Source: an uncultured Pseudoflavonifractor sp.
GTDB lineage: Bacteria; Bacillota; Clostridia; Oscillospirales; Oscillospiraceae
Reading direction: 5' to 3'
DNA: 8,069 nt
NCBI GenBank assembly: GCA_947565875.1
Contig: CANOHR010000042.1
Coordinates: 1-8,069 of the forward strand
The notes beneath the pieces were generated by a model. That model was not told the origin of the DNA. It made no database searches and worked only from the letters and a program-made list of their open reading frames with translations. The position numbers and the translations under genes are program-made. Positions 1 to 6,298 of the stretch are shown here, piece after piece; position 1 is the stretch's first letter; each line of letters opens with the position of its first letter.

Positions 1-867
1 CTGGAGGTGGAACTTTTTGCCCCCAGCAATCAGAGCGGCTTTTCCCTTCTCTTTCAAAACGTTCTGGGCAAGCTCACCTTCCGCGGAGAGGGCAGCTTCA
101 ACGCCCAATATATCCCCCAGGACAACCTTCTCAACATTGTGGCGGGAAACCAATGGTATATGTTCAATTACCACAACGGCGTCACCCAGTCCCACCCCTA
201 TTCCTCCTGGTGGTTCCAGTGGATCGTCAACGCCCGGCCTATCCTCTACTATATGGACAACGACGTTCCCGGCGTCACCACCCGCTTTGCCGCCTTTGCC
301 AACCCCGTCCTCTGCTGGACAGGGCTGGTGGCCATCCTCATCTCGGCCACCCACTCCTTCCGGTGCAAATGGGCCAAGGGCACGTTTCTGGGGGGGCTAG
401 GCGTCACCTCCGCCCTCCTCATTTACAAGATCCAGCAGACCCCCAACGGGGTCTTTGACCCCGAACTGGCCCCAGAGGTCCTGGCCCAAAACGGCCTTAT
501 TTTAGCCTTTTGTCTGCTGCTCTATCTGGGACTGTGCGCCGTCCTCCTCCGGCATTTCTCCGGCAGCTATGACAGTCGGGCCGCCTTCCTGCTGGTGGGA
601 TATCTGGCCCAGCTGGCGCCCTGGATGCTGGTGGGGCGCACCACCTTTGAATACCACTACTTCCCCTCCCTGCTGTTTCTGGTCTTCGCTGTGTGCTATC
701 TCTTCCATGGTCTGGCGGAATGGGACCGGGAGTGGAAACGTCCCCTCTTCCGGCTCACAGGACTCAGCGTGGGGCTATACGCTCTGTTCTACCCCGTCCT
801 CACAGGTCTTACCATCCCCACCTGGTACGAGCCTCTGGTCAAGTGGATCGAATCCTGGCCCTTCTAA
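1..867 (+). CDS. PMT-family membrane glycosyltransferase, C-terminal fragment (5' end outside window)
   Basis: The reading frame is open at base 1, so only the last 288 residues are seen; the GTG at 7 is internal, not a start. The family (dolichyl/polyprenyl-phosphate-mannose protein mannosyltransferase, C-terminal four-TM domain) moves a sugar from a lipid-phosphate carrier to a protein or envelope acceptor at the outer face of the membrane. Visible signs are the HPYSSWWFQW stretch followed by RPILYY (about residues 63-80), typical of PMT C-terminal halves, and PWMLVGRTTFEYHYFP (about 202-217), the conserved segment before the last helices. Hydrophobic segments lie near residues 99-118, 162-180, 193-210, 217-236 and 250-270. 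The catalytic N-terminal Asp loops are upstream of the window. The stop (865-867) overlaps the ribosome site of the phosphatase gene downstream, so the two are probably co-transcribed. Family assignment is firm; acceptor and donor sugar are unknown. Confidence 0.85.
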   Translation: MEVELFAPSNQSGFSLLFQNVLGKLTFRGEGSFNAQYIPQDNLLNIVAGNQWYMFNYHNGVTQSHPYSSWWFQWIVNARPILYYMDNDVPGVTTRFAAFANPVLCWTGLVAILISATHSFRCKWAKGTFLGGLGVTSALLIYKIQQTPNGVFDPELAPEVLAQNGLILAFCLLLYLGLCAVLLRHFSGSYDSRAAFLLVGYLAQLAPWMLVGRTTFEYHYFPSLLFLVFAVCYLFHGLAEWDREWKRPLFRLTGLSVGLYALFYPVLTGLTIPTWYEPLVKWIESWPF

Positions 868-874
868 AGGAGGT
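866..874 (+). promoter_or_regulatory. Strong ribosome binding site of the PHP phosphatase
   Basis: AAAGGAGGT lies 6 bases before the ATG at 881 and overlaps the TAA of the upstream glycosyltransferase. It fixes the start of the phosphatase and rejects the much longer open frame that runs upstream through the glycosyltransferase gene. Confidence 0.85.
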
Positions 875-880
875 CCCCCC

Positions 881-1714
881 ATGTTTTTAGCGGACTATCA
901 CACCCACTCACTTTGCTCCTTTGACGGCTCCGCCCCTCTGACGGAACTGGCTCAGGCCGCCCTGGAGGCCGGACTTAGCGAATTATGCTTGACCGACCAC
1001 TGCGACCTGCTGAACACCCAGGGGAAGCCCGACCTGTCCTTCCGTTGGGAACCGGTGGAAAAGCAGCTTTCTCAGGCCAGGGCCCTCTATTCGGACAAAC
1101 TCGCCATCCGCACCGGCGTGGAGTTGGGGGGAGCCTGGGAATTTCCCGACTTTTGCCGAGAACTGGTATCCCATCCGGGTTTGGACTTTGTCCTGGGCTC
1201 CGTCCACAATCTGAGTCTGGCGGATGGAGGGATAGATTTTTATTATGTAAACTACAGATCCAATGAGGACTGCTATTATGTTCTGGACCGCTACTTTGAC
1301 TGTATGGAATGTCTGGTGGGTATGGACTGCTGGGATGTGTTGGCTCACGTCATCTACCCCCTCCGGTACATGAACCGCCGGGACAGTCAGCAAGCCTCTC
1401 TGGAGCGGTATGAGCCCCAGCTGCGGCGGATCTTCCGCCGGGTCATCGACTCAGGCCGGGGGCTGGAGGTCAACACCTGCCGGGGGGAGACCATCAGGGA
1501 CTGGCGCTGGACGCTGGAATTATACAGAGACTGCGGCGGAGAACTCCTTACTCTGGGCAGCGACGCCCACCTTTCCCGGGATGTAGGCAAGGGCATCCGG
1601 GAGGCGGCCGAGTTGGTAAAGGAGCTTGGCTTCCGCTCCGTTGCCAGATACATAGGGAGGAAACCGGAACTTGTTTCTCTGGCAGAGGGAACTAAGGGAC
1701 AAATCAAAATTTAG
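881..1714 (+). CDS. PHP-domain phosphatase, histidinol-phosphatase (HisK/HisJ) type
   Basis: 277 residues, full length for the HisK-type histidinol-phosphatase family of the PHP superfamily, which hydrolyses histidinol phosphate to histidinol in the cytoplasm using a multi-metal site. The metal ligands are all visible in order: HTH at 7-9, TDH at 38-40, Glu81 in GVE, His109 in GSVHN, His156 in LAHVIYP, Glu196 in LEVN, and GSDAH at 226-230 (Asp228, His230). An intact active site is therefore expected. The start at 881 is set by the AAAGGAGGT site. No other histidine genes are present; the neighbour is a membrane glycosyltransferase, so the substrate may be another phosphate ester and the his role is only a family default. 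The protein is fairly cysteine-rich (ten Cys, including 141, 144 and 150). The gene ends 50 bases before a hairpin terminator. Confidence 0.85.
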   Translation: MFLADYHTHSLCSFDGSAPLTELAQAALEAGLSELCLTDHCDLLNTQGKPDLSFRWEPVEKQLSQARALYSDKLAIRTGVELGGAWEFPDFCRELVSHPGLDFVLGSVHNLSLADGGIDFYYVNYRSNEDCYYVLDRYFDCMECLVGMDCWDVLAHVIYPLRYMNRRDSQQASLERYEPQLRRIFRRVIDSGRGLEVNTCRGETIRDWRWTLELYRDCGGELLTLGSDAHLSRDVGKGIREAAELVKELGFRSVARYIGRKPELVSLAEGTKGQIKI

Positions 1715-1764
1715 CGGTGTACTGCGTCCCCTTCCAAAGATAAATTTTAATGTCCCCCGCAAAA

Positions 1765-1799
1765 ACAGCGGCTGTTGACCATATGCCAACAGCCGCTGT
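1765..1799. terminator. Bidirectional intrinsic terminator between convergent operons
   Basis: A perfect 13-bp inverted repeat (ACAGCGGCTGTTG at 1765-1777, its complement at 1787-1799) encloses a 9-base loop. On the - strand the stem runs directly into a run of T (complement of 1761-1765), and on the + strand it is followed by CCTTTT (1800-1805). It lies 50 bases after the phosphatase stop and 5 bases after the response-regulator stop, so it can end both converging transcripts. Confidence 0.8.
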
Positions 1800-1804
1800 C
1801 CTTT

Positions 1805-2548
1805 TCAGTTCCTGCTTTGCTTTTGATATTCCGACGGGTTTACTCCCGTCAGCTTTTTGAAGGTGGCGCTGAAGTAGGTGATGTCCCGGTAGCCTACCCG
1901 CTCGGCTACCTCGTAGACTTTACTTCGGCAGTCCTGAAGCAGTTCCATAGCCCTCTGGATCCGGTAGGCGGTGATATAGCTTCCCAGGGACTTGCCTGTC
2001 TCCTTCTTGAAAACGTGGCTCAGATGGCTCTCGCTGAGGTCCAGGGAGGCCGCCACCTGGCCTACCCCCATATCCGGATCGCCGTAGTGTTCCGCAATGT
2101 ACCGGAGGGCCTCCACCACATATTTGCTCCCGGCCCCGGCAAGGAGGTCTATCCCCGCCGGGGGGACGGAGGGGCTCCGCCCGCCGCTTTTCAGCCGGGT
2201 CACCGCCTCCTCCAGTTCTCCGTCGTGGAAGGGCTTCAAAAGATAATCCACCGCCCCCAGCTTTACCGCCGCCTGGGCATAGCTGAAATCGGAGTAGGCC
2301 GTCAATAGGATGACCGCCGTCTCGTTCCCCTCCTCCCGAAGCTTCCGAAGCATTTCGATCCCGTCCATCCGGGGCATTTTAATATCGGTGACCACGATGT
2401 CGGGGCGGCACCGGCGGATGACCTCCAGGCCGTCTTCGCCGTTGGCCGCCTCACCTACCACCCTGCAGTCCACACTCTGCCAGTCCACCGCCAGCACGAT
2501 CCCCCGGCGGACCAGGTCCTCATCCTCTACCACGACTACCTTTCTCAT
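1805..2548 (-). CDS. AraC-type two-component response regulator (HptR/YesN-like)
   Basis: 247 residues. An N-terminal receiver domain (about 1-120) is complete: acidic residues Glu8/Asp9/Glu10, phospho-acceptor Asp55 in VVTDIKMPRMDG, Thr83 in LLTAY and Lys105 in LLKPF. After a short Gly/Pro-rich linker comes an AraC-type DNA-binding domain with two helix-turn-helix units (about 145-243), including LDLSESHLSHVFKKETG and VGYRDITYFSATFKKLTG. It is expected to be phosphorylated by the kinase encoded just upstream and to activate transcription of transport or catabolic genes. Its ATG shares ATGA with the kinase stop, and an AAGGAGG site lies 10 bases before the start, inside the kinase gene. Kinase plus AraC-type regulator plus binding lipoprotein matches the S. 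aureus HptRSA layout; YesN is the general Firmicutes relative. Target promoters cannot be told from this window. Confidence 0.93.
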   Translation of the reverse strand: MRKVVVVEDEDLVRRGIVLAVDWQSVDCRVVGEAANGEDGLEVIRRCRPDIVVTDIKMPRMDGIEMLRKLREEGNETAVILLTAYSDFSYAQAAVKLGAVDYLLKPFHDGELEEAVTRLKSGGRSPSVPPAGIDLLAGAGSKYVVEALRYIAEHYGDPDMGVGQVAASLDLSESHLSHVFKKETGKSLGSYITAYRIQRAMELLQDCRSKVYEVAERVGYRDITYFSATFKKLTGVNPSEYQKQSRN

Positions 2549-4260
2549 GCTTTCTTTCCCTCCTTCCGGCGGCTTATGGGCAGGATCACCCGAATATGGG
2601 TCCCCTTCCCCCCCGCCGGAGGCAGAAAGGTAATGCCGTGTTCCGCTCCATAGTGGAGCCGCAGGATGGCGTCCACATTGTAAAGGCCGTAGTGGCGGCC
2701 CGATCGAGGCTCCTGCCGGGACTGGAACCGCTCCATGCTCTCCCGAGACATGCCGCAGCCATCGTCCCGGATGTCCAGGACCAACTCCTGGCCCCGTTGA
2801 AGGGCAGATACCTGGATATGACCATGACTTCCGTCTTCAAAGCCATGGATGATCGCATTTTCCACCAAAGGCTGGATCATGAGTTTGGGCACCAACACGT
2901 CCAGAAGCTCCTCCGGAACCTGGGTCTCGTACTCAAACTTGCCGGGAAACCGAATCCTCTGGATCTCCACATACCGCTCCAGAAGTTCCATCTCCTCCCG
3001 CAGAGTTACAAACTCGTCAGCGGAAATACTGCTTCGCAGGATGTCCGCCAGGTCGGCGGAGATGGTCGCCACCTCGGGCACCTGGTTGATCTTTCCCAGC
3101 CACTTCACCGTATCCAGGGTATTGTAGAGAAAATGGGGATTCAACTGGGCCTGCATCATGCGGATCTGGGCATCTCCCAACTCCTGCTGCTGGCGGAGAG
3201 AATCCTCCAGGTTGGCCTTCAGCCGCTGGGTCATGCGGTTGAAGCGCCCGGAAAGCTGACTGATCTCGTCAGTACCGGGAACCTCCATCCTCACGTCCAG
3301 GTCCCCCTCCTCCACCGCCGCCATCGCATCGTTAAGGGAGCGGATGGGCCGGACGATCTGGCGGCTGAAGCGGATGGAGACATAGAGACACAGGGCAAGG
3401 CACAAAAGCAGGGATACTGCCGCCGCCAGATAGAATAGCCTGGTGCCCCACGCCGCCAAAGGCTGGGACTGGCGAAGGACCACCACAAAGCCGCTCTCCG
3501 CCTCCCGCCGGATATGATAATTCTGATCCGCCTCCATCTCAGAAAGGCTCCGCCCCTCCAAAAGGCAGGAGCGCAGCCGCCGGGGCAGGCTCCCGTCCTG
3601 AAGGCCAGGAGTGGCGTATACCTCATCCCAGAAGGGATCCAGCACCAGCACATCACTGTCGGCGGTATATTTTCCGCCAAACAGCTGGGCAAAATGGGCG
3701 TCACTCAACTCCGCTACCCCATAGCCCACCACCTGAGAGCCGCTGTATATGGCCCTGGCAAGCTGCATCCGGCCCCGTGGAAGGGCATCGTAGGGAGAGA
3801 CGGCCCGGCACACCACGCCTCCCTGCTCCGCCGCCGCAGCCAGGAGGCCCCAGTTTACCGGAAGGACCTCTCCCGCGACGCCGCCTCCTGTGGTATAGAG
3901 AAGAGCGCCGGACTGGTCATAAAGGGAAAAGTCGGCGTCCCGCAGAAGAGGAGCCGCCGTATCATAGAGGGCATTGTAGATCCGGGTGTCTCTCCCCTCC
4001 CGGCTCTCAAGGGCCTCCGCCACCCGCCGCTGCTCCCCCAGGTCCTCCAGCACCTCCCCGCAGGCCGTCAACAGTTCTTCAAAACCGGAGGTCATGGCGG
4101 AAAGCTGGTCCCCGGCAATAGAGTCAGCACTGCTGGCCAGGGTGAAGCGAAAAAGGTTCAGGATCATAAGGACACATACCAAAAGAGGGATCACGCCTAC
4201 GGTAAGAAAAGCCCACATCAGCTTTTTCTGAAAGGAGGACCGAAGAGGCAAACCGCTCAT
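2545..4260 (-). CDS. Sensor histidine kinase, LytS/YesM family (HptS-like)
   Basis: 571 residues from the ATG at 4260; the frame stays open 22 codons further upstream, but only this start gives the 4-base ATGA overlap with the preceding gene and a GGGAGGG site. Layout: TM1 about 13-37, an extracytoplasmic sensor region about 40-268, TM2 about 271-296, HAMP linker about 297-349, His_kinase (PF06580 type) with AQLNPHFLYNTLD (phospho-acceptor His376), and an ATPase domain with N-box QPLVENAIIHG (Asn468), DDGCGM (499-504) and GLYNV (525-529). All catalytic motifs are intact. It should autophosphorylate and pass phosphate to the AraC-type regulator encoded next. The binding lipoprotein encoded directly before it may present the ligand to the outer domain, as proposed for HptA and HptS. 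It ends in the coupled ATGA with the regulator start. Confidence 0.93.
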   Translation of the reverse strand: MSGLPLRSSFQKKLMWAFLTVGVIPLLVCVLMILNLFRFTLASSADSIAGDQLSAMTSGFEELLTACGEVLEDLGEQRRVAEALESREGRDTRIYNALYDTAAPLLRDADFSLYDQSGALLYTTGGGVAGEVLPVNWGLLAAAAEQGGVVCRAVSPYDALPRGRMQLARAIYSGSQVVGYGVAELSDAHFAQLFGGKYTADSDVLVLDPFWDEVYATPGLQDGSLPRRLRSCLLEGRSLSEMEADQNYHIRREAESGFVVVLRQSQPLAAWGTRLFYLAAAVSLLLCLALCLYVSIRFSRQIVRPIRSLNDAMAAVEEGDLDVRMEVPGTDEISQLSGRFNRMTQRLKANLEDSLRQQQELGDAQIRMMQAQLNPHFLYNTLDTVKWLGKINQVPEVATISADLADILRSSISADEFVTLREEMELLERYVEIQRIRFPGKFEYETQVPEELLDVLVPKLMIQPLVENAIIHGFEDGSHGHIQVSALQRGQELVLDIRDDGCGMSRESMERFQSRQEPRSGRHYGLYNVDAILRLHYGAEHGITFLPPAGGKGTHIRVILPISRRKEGKKA

Positions 4261-5270
4261 GACGTTCCCTCCCCCCGTCCCGCCTCCCAGCGGGAGAGAA
4301 ATTCCTCCTTGATCCCAGAGGCCCAATGCGCGTCATATTCAATGCTCTTCACCGCCGGCAGGGTATCCAGGTCCGCCACATCAGAACGCACAGAGCGGCG
4401 GGAAAAACTGCTGACCACCAAAGTCTGAACGTCGGCGCCCTGGACAAACTCCAGAAAGGCTCTGGCATTGTCTCCATGTCTGGCTCCTATGACCAGGGCC
4501 GTCCCGTCCGGCAGGGTGCTGGTCCCCTCAACCGGGTAGACGATGGCAATGTTGGCCCCCTGGCTCTGACGCTTCAGGGCGGTCTCCTCCAAGGTGATCC
4601 CTATCGCGTAGCCGCCCGCGTCCACCTCCGTCACCACATCCCCTGAATCCTTCAGGATCCTGCCGTCCAGATTCTCCTCAAATGCAGCCAGATCATCCCA
4701 CAGGTCTCCCGAAAGGCACAACAGCATGGTAATGGCCGCAGTATAGCTGGAGCCGGAGACGGCGGGGTCGGCAAAGGCGATCCTCCCCCGCCAGCGGCTG
4801 TCCAGAAGATCGGCCCAGCTTGTCACCTCTCCGGGGGAAACCAGTCTTGTATTGTAGATAAGCACCACCGGAAGAGAGGAAAAGGGCGTCCAAGGATCCC
4901 CCTCCGGACGGAGGCCGGGCTTCAAAAGCGCCGCACCGGAGCCGGTATAGGGTTCAAAGCAGTCCTCATAAAGCTGAAGGCTCTCCACGCCTCCGCCAAA
5001 CATCACGTCGCACCGGGGCTCCTCCCTCTCATCGGATATACGCTCCAAAAGCTCGTTGGTGCCTCCGGTGACCACCTCCACCCATACGCCCGTCCGCTCC
5101 TCAAACTCCTTGACAATGGGACCGTACACCTCCTCCTTGTGGGAGGTGTAGACCACCAGCCGATCCTCCTCCGGGGGAGTCAGGGCCTCCATAACAGGGT
5201 CGGGAGAGGAGGAGCAGGCACATAAAAGAAGGGACAGAAGGCAAAAAAGGGCCCATACCCTCTTCTTCAT
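4257..5270 (-). CDS. Solute-binding lipoprotein, AfuA/Fbp-type (HptA-like)
   Basis: 337 residues from ATG 5270, chosen over an open frame 17 codons longer because it begins MKKR, has AAGGAG 8 bases upstream and overlaps the previous stop as ATGA. A lipoprotein signal is clear: positive N-terminus, hydrophobic core, lipobox LCAC with the lipidated Cys19, then a Ser-rich linker. The mature protein is a type-2 periplasmic-binding fold: LVVYTSHKEE (38-47), VTGGTNELL (67-75), CDVMFGGGVESL (87-98), VLIYNTRL (136-143), FADPAVSGSSY (167-176) and VYPVEGTS (244-251). Relatives are often called iron(III)-binding, but the paired ligand tyrosines of ferric-binding proteins are not seen, and AfuA and HptA are linked to hexose phosphates. 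It lies between a phosphatase and a sensor kinase, which suggests a phosphorylated ligand sensed with the kinase, a transport role with the nearby ABC genes, or both. The ligand is inference. Confidence 0.85.
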   Translation of the reverse strand: MKKRVWALFCLLSLLLCACSSSPDPVMEALTPPEEDRLVVYTSHKEEVYGPIVKEFEERTGVWVEVVTGGTNELLERISDEREEPRCDVMFGGGVESLQLYEDCFEPYTGSGAALLKPGLRPEGDPWTPFSSLPVVLIYNTRLVSPGEVTSWADLLDSRWRGRIAFADPAVSGSSYTAAITMLLCLSGDLWDDLAAFEENLDGRILKDSGDVVTEVDAGGYAIGITLEETALKRQSQGANIAIVYPVEGTSTLPDGTALVIGARHGDNARAFLEFVQGADVQTLVVSSFSRRSVRSDVADLDTLPAVKSIEYDAHWASGIKEEFLSRWEAGRGEGTS

Positions 5271-6058
5271 CCCTCCATCTCCTTCAACAGTTCCTCCAGT
5301 ATGGCCGGAACGCTCTTGCAATGCCTGGGAAAGCGGCGCAGAAGCTCCGGGTGAGCCCCCTCCATGAGCCAGGGCTGCCCCGCCAGGGACAGCATGGCCG
5401 CGTCGTTCCAGTTATCTCCAAAGGCCGCCGTCTCCTCCAGCCTTACCCCCAGCGCCCCACAGAGTCCCCGAAGGCCAACGCCCTTATCGGCCAGGGTAAA
5501 GTCCAGCCAGTCAGGCCCCGCCACCGCCATACCCAACGCGCTCCAGCGGGGGCCAAGCGCGGCCTGGGGGGCGTCGGTACCATTGGGACAGTATGCGGAC
5601 ACCTTCAGGATCTCCTCGGGGATCTGAGACACATCCTCCAGCACCGTCACCCGGTTTCCCTTGTCCTCCCGGAGATGAGTCACATACTCCGGGGGGCAGC
5701 CGCACACATAGCTGGTGTTGGCTCCTGATATCAGCACCTCACAGTCGGGCAGGGCCAGGATCTCTCCGGCCAGCGCCATGGCCTCCCTCTGCGGCATGGC
5801 CGTCTTCGCCAGGATGGGGGCGGCGTCCTCCTCCCCGGGGCCGTAGAGGATGGCCCCGTTTTCGCACAGGAAGCATACGTCCTCCGCCACCGGGGCGAAA
5901 AGCTGCCGCAGGGAATGGTATTGCCGCCCCGAGGCAGGACAGAACACCACCCCCGCCGCCTTCAGGCGGTGGATCAGAGGAAAGAGGCCCTGGGGCAAGT
6001 CATGCTCCCCATAGGGGACCAGAGTGCCGTCAATATCGCTGGCGATGAGTTTTATCAT
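5267..6058 (-). CDS. HAD-superfamily phosphatase, Cof/YidA type
   Basis: 263 residues, normal for Cof-type (IIB cap) HAD hydrolases, which remove phosphate from sugar phosphates and similar metabolites in the cytoplasm. All four motifs are present: DIDGTL with nucleophile Asp8 and acid/base Asp10, Ser43 in ASGRQ, Lys192 in ADKGVGL, and FGDNWNDAAM with Asp215 and Asp219. The cap domain lies between about residues 85 and 185. The start at 6058 is chosen because MIKLIASDIDGT is the usual N-terminus and AGAGGAG sits 8 bases upstream (6067-6073); the frame is open 18 codons further but without support. It is the first gene of the operon and overlaps the binding-lipoprotein start by ATGA, an unusually tight link between a phosphatase and a sensing system. 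It may dephosphorylate the imported or sensed compound. The true substrate is unknown, since Cof enzymes are promiscuous. Confidence 0.9.
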   Translation of the reverse strand: MIKLIASDIDGTLVPYGEHDLPQGLFPLIHRLKAAGVVFCPASGRQYHSLRQLFAPVAEDVCFLCENGAILYGPGEEDAAPILAKTAMPQREAMALAGEILALPDCEVLISGANTSYVCGCPPEYVTHLREDKGNRVTVLEDVSQIPEEILKVSAYCPNGTDAPQAALGPRWSALGMAVAGPDWLDFTLADKGVGLRGLCGALGVRLEETAAFGDNWNDAAMLSLAGQPWLMEGAHPELLRRFPRHCKSVPAILEELLKEMEG

Positions 6059-6107
6059 GGGAAGGACTCCTCTTTTGAAGTAGTGAGGATCGAAAGTGGT
6101 TTCAAAT

Positions 6108-6137
6108 ATCATAACATAAAAGCCCCCAGAAAGTCCA
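6108..6137 (-). promoter_or_regulatory. Candidate sigma-A promoter of the HAD/binding-protein/kinase/regulator operon
   Basis: On the - strand TGGACT (6137-6132, 4 of 6 to TTGACA) is followed after 18 bases by TATGAT (6113-6108, 5 of 6 to TATAAT). The expected start point near 6100 would leave a leader of about 40 bases before the HAD ATG at 6058. It lies in the only gene-free gap upstream of the operon and overlaps an imperfect hairpin. The match is moderate and was found by eye. Confidence 0.4.
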
Positions 6138-6150
6138 GAGGGGCGTTTAT
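6116..6150 (-). repeat. Imperfect hairpin, terminator-like or operator, upstream of the HAD gene
   Basis: Arms 6116-6126 and 6140-6150 pair over 11 positions with one mismatch around a 13-base loop. Read on the - strand, GCCCC ... GGGGC is followed by TTTTAT, the form of a weak intrinsic terminator. It could stop read-through from the ATPase gene or act as an operator, because it overlaps the candidate promoter. Either role is inference. Confidence 0.4.
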
Positions 6151-6154
6151 GGGG

Positions 6155-6239
6155 AAGTTAAAAGTGAAAAAGCTACTTGAGTTGTTGTCGCCGGAGGCAA
6201 CCATTTTTTTTAATCGCTTTTTCACTTTTAACTTTTCAT
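6155..6239. repeat. Perfect 19-bp inverted repeat with heptamer periodicity; possible MITE-like or intergenic palindromic element
   Basis: Arms 6155-6173 (AAGTTAAAAGTGAAAAAGC) and 6216-6234 are perfect reverse complements separated by 42 bases. Inside the loop is a smaller 6-bp hairpin (GTTGTC 6184-6189, GGCAAC 6196-6201, one G-U pair) followed on the + strand by eight T (6204-6211). The right side reads as consecutive heptamers TTTTCAC, TTTTAAC, TTTTCAT (6219-6239). It has no coding capacity and is much more AT-rich than its surroundings, which suggests an inserted repetitive element. No clear target-site duplication is seen, and copy number in the genome is unknown. Confidence 0.6.
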
Positions 6240-6256
6240 TTTCCTCCCCCAGGCAC

Positions 6257-6286
6257 AAAAGAGCCCCCGGCTTACGGGGGCTCTTT
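6257..6286 (-). terminator. Intrinsic terminator of the ABC transporter operon
   Basis: A 12-bp perfect stem (6258-6269 with 6275-6286, core AGAGCCCCCG) closes a 5-base loop, and on the - strand the stem ends in a run of T (complement of 6257-6260). It begins 12 bases after the ATPase stop and should separate the transporter transcript from the downstream HAD/sensor operon. Confidence 0.82.
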
Positions 6287-6298
6287 CTGTGTGGTATT

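Noticed and set aside
569..880. N-terminal extension of the PHP phosphatase by 104 codons
   Set aside because: The extension is an out-of-frame reading of the glycosyltransferase gene. The ATG at 881 has a strong ribosome site and directly starts the PHP domain.
2596..4428. Long + strand open frames (280 and 304 codons) opposite the sensor kinase
   Set aside because: The - strand kinase has a complete set of domain motifs. The antisense products show no family motif or convincing ribosome site and follow from codon bias.
4257..5270. Firm annotation of the lipoprotein as an iron(III)-binding protein
   Set aside because: The fold matches that group, but paired ligand tyrosines are not visible and the phosphatase and HptSR-like neighbours favour a phosphorylated organic ligand. 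Iron is kept only as an alternative.
6184..6211. A stand-alone + strand terminator (6-bp hairpin plus eight T)
   Set aside because: No + strand gene precedes it and the stem has only six pairs with one G-U. It is better described as part of the larger inverted-repeat element.
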